From Acidobacteriota bacterium (GTDB lineage: Bacteria; Acidobacteriota; Terriglobia; Terriglobales; Acidobacteriaceae), in NCBI GenBank assembly GCA_003224835.1, contig QHZX01000112.1:1-5333 (forward strand): DNA of 5,333 bases, read 5' to 3'. The notes under the pieces were generated by a model that was given only the letters and a program-made list of their open reading frames with translations, was not told where the DNA came from and did no database searches. The stretch's first letter is position 1; every line of letters begins with the position of its first letter. Of this stretch, positions 5,157 to 5,333 are shown in pieces. A program made the translations under genes and the position numbers.

Positions 5157-5315
5157 CTAGTCTTCTTTCAGCTTGCTCTCTTCTATATCCATATCTTTGA
5201 ATTCGCTGGACTCGAACACTTCGCCGCAGTCCAGACATTCCACAAATTCGGCGTCTTCTTCGCGGGCGACTATTCGTACACGGGGGTGCTTGCACTTGGC
5301 CAGATCGTTCGTCAT
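5157..5315 (-). CDS. Small acidic protein with CxH...CxxC putative zinc site
   Basis: ATG at 5315 to TAG at 5159-5157 encodes 52 residues beginning MTNDLAKCKHPRVRIVAREE and ending SKLKED. C8, H10, C27 and C30 (KCKH ... VECLDCGEVF) form a plausible four-ligand zinc-ribbon site. The C-terminal third is strongly acidic (FKDMDIEESKLKED). The protein has no signal peptide or membrane segment and should be cytoplasmic. No Shine-Dalgarno is visible upstream, and the frame stays open to the window edge, so a start further right is possible. The gene ends just before the second dispersed repeat and points towards tsaD. It resembles short conserved hypothetical proteins; I do not know a function. Intact cysteine spacing and a clean ending support a real gene. 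Confidence 0.7.
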   Translation of the reverse strand: MTNDLAKCKHPRVRIVAREEDAEFVECLDCGEVFESSEFKDMDIEESKLKED

Positions 5316-5333
5316 CGTGGGAGGTTGGACAGG

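Overview
The window looks like a stretch of chromosome from an Acidobacteriota bacterium, probably a Koribacter/Terriglobia-like lineage. This is an inference from moderate GC, AT-rich degenerate intergenic repeats, GTCATTCCGAA...GAGGAACCTGC dispersed repeats, and the style of the proteins. No rRNA or other taxonomic marker is present, so the assignment is tentative.

Layout, left to right. (1) 1-1832, minus strand: the first 610 codons of a multidomain LigD (3'-phosphoesterase, then ATP-dependent DNA ligase). Its 3' end, expected to hold the polymerase domain, lies beyond the left edge. (2) 1833-2063: a short AT-rich divergent intergenic region with degenerate repeats. (3) 2064-2410, plus strand: a Nudix hydrolase remnant whose Nudix box has been removed by an internal, frame-changing deletion. 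(4) 2421-3074, minus strand: a DUF2007-type protein with a C-terminal zinc ribbon, convergent with the Nudix remnant and 10 bases from it. (5) About 3112-3410, minus strand: no conventional gene, but a highly structured transcription unit. It has a candidate promoter, a near-perfect Shine-Dalgarno sequence, a 20-codon ORF, several hairpins, a 3' element complementary to that Shine-Dalgarno, and an intrinsic terminator 37 bases before the DUF2007 gene. (6) 3481-3585: degenerate, partly inverted TTTCAAGGTTGCAA-like repeats. (7) 3605-4825, plus strand: tsaD, with two insertions relative to the usual protein. (8) 4826-5156: repeats only, comprising a 21-bp tandem array and two copies of a 41-bp hairpin-forming dispersed repeat. 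(9) 5157-5315, minus strand: a 52-residue acidic protein with a CxH...CxxC metal-site pattern.

The genes do not form one pathway. LigD belongs to non-homologous end joining and TsaD to tRNA t6A modification. The DUF2007 protein and the 52-residue protein are uncharacterised.

The most interesting element is the minus-strand RNA at 3112-3410. Its strong Shine-Dalgarno, a second GAGGTGG copy inside the small ORF, and a CCACCTC element near the 3' end can form mutually exclusive pairings. That suggests either a cis-acting leader for the DUF2007 gene or a free-standing structured RNA. Second is the A10 tract in the LigD linker, where slippage in either direction would release the phosphoesterase domain alone.
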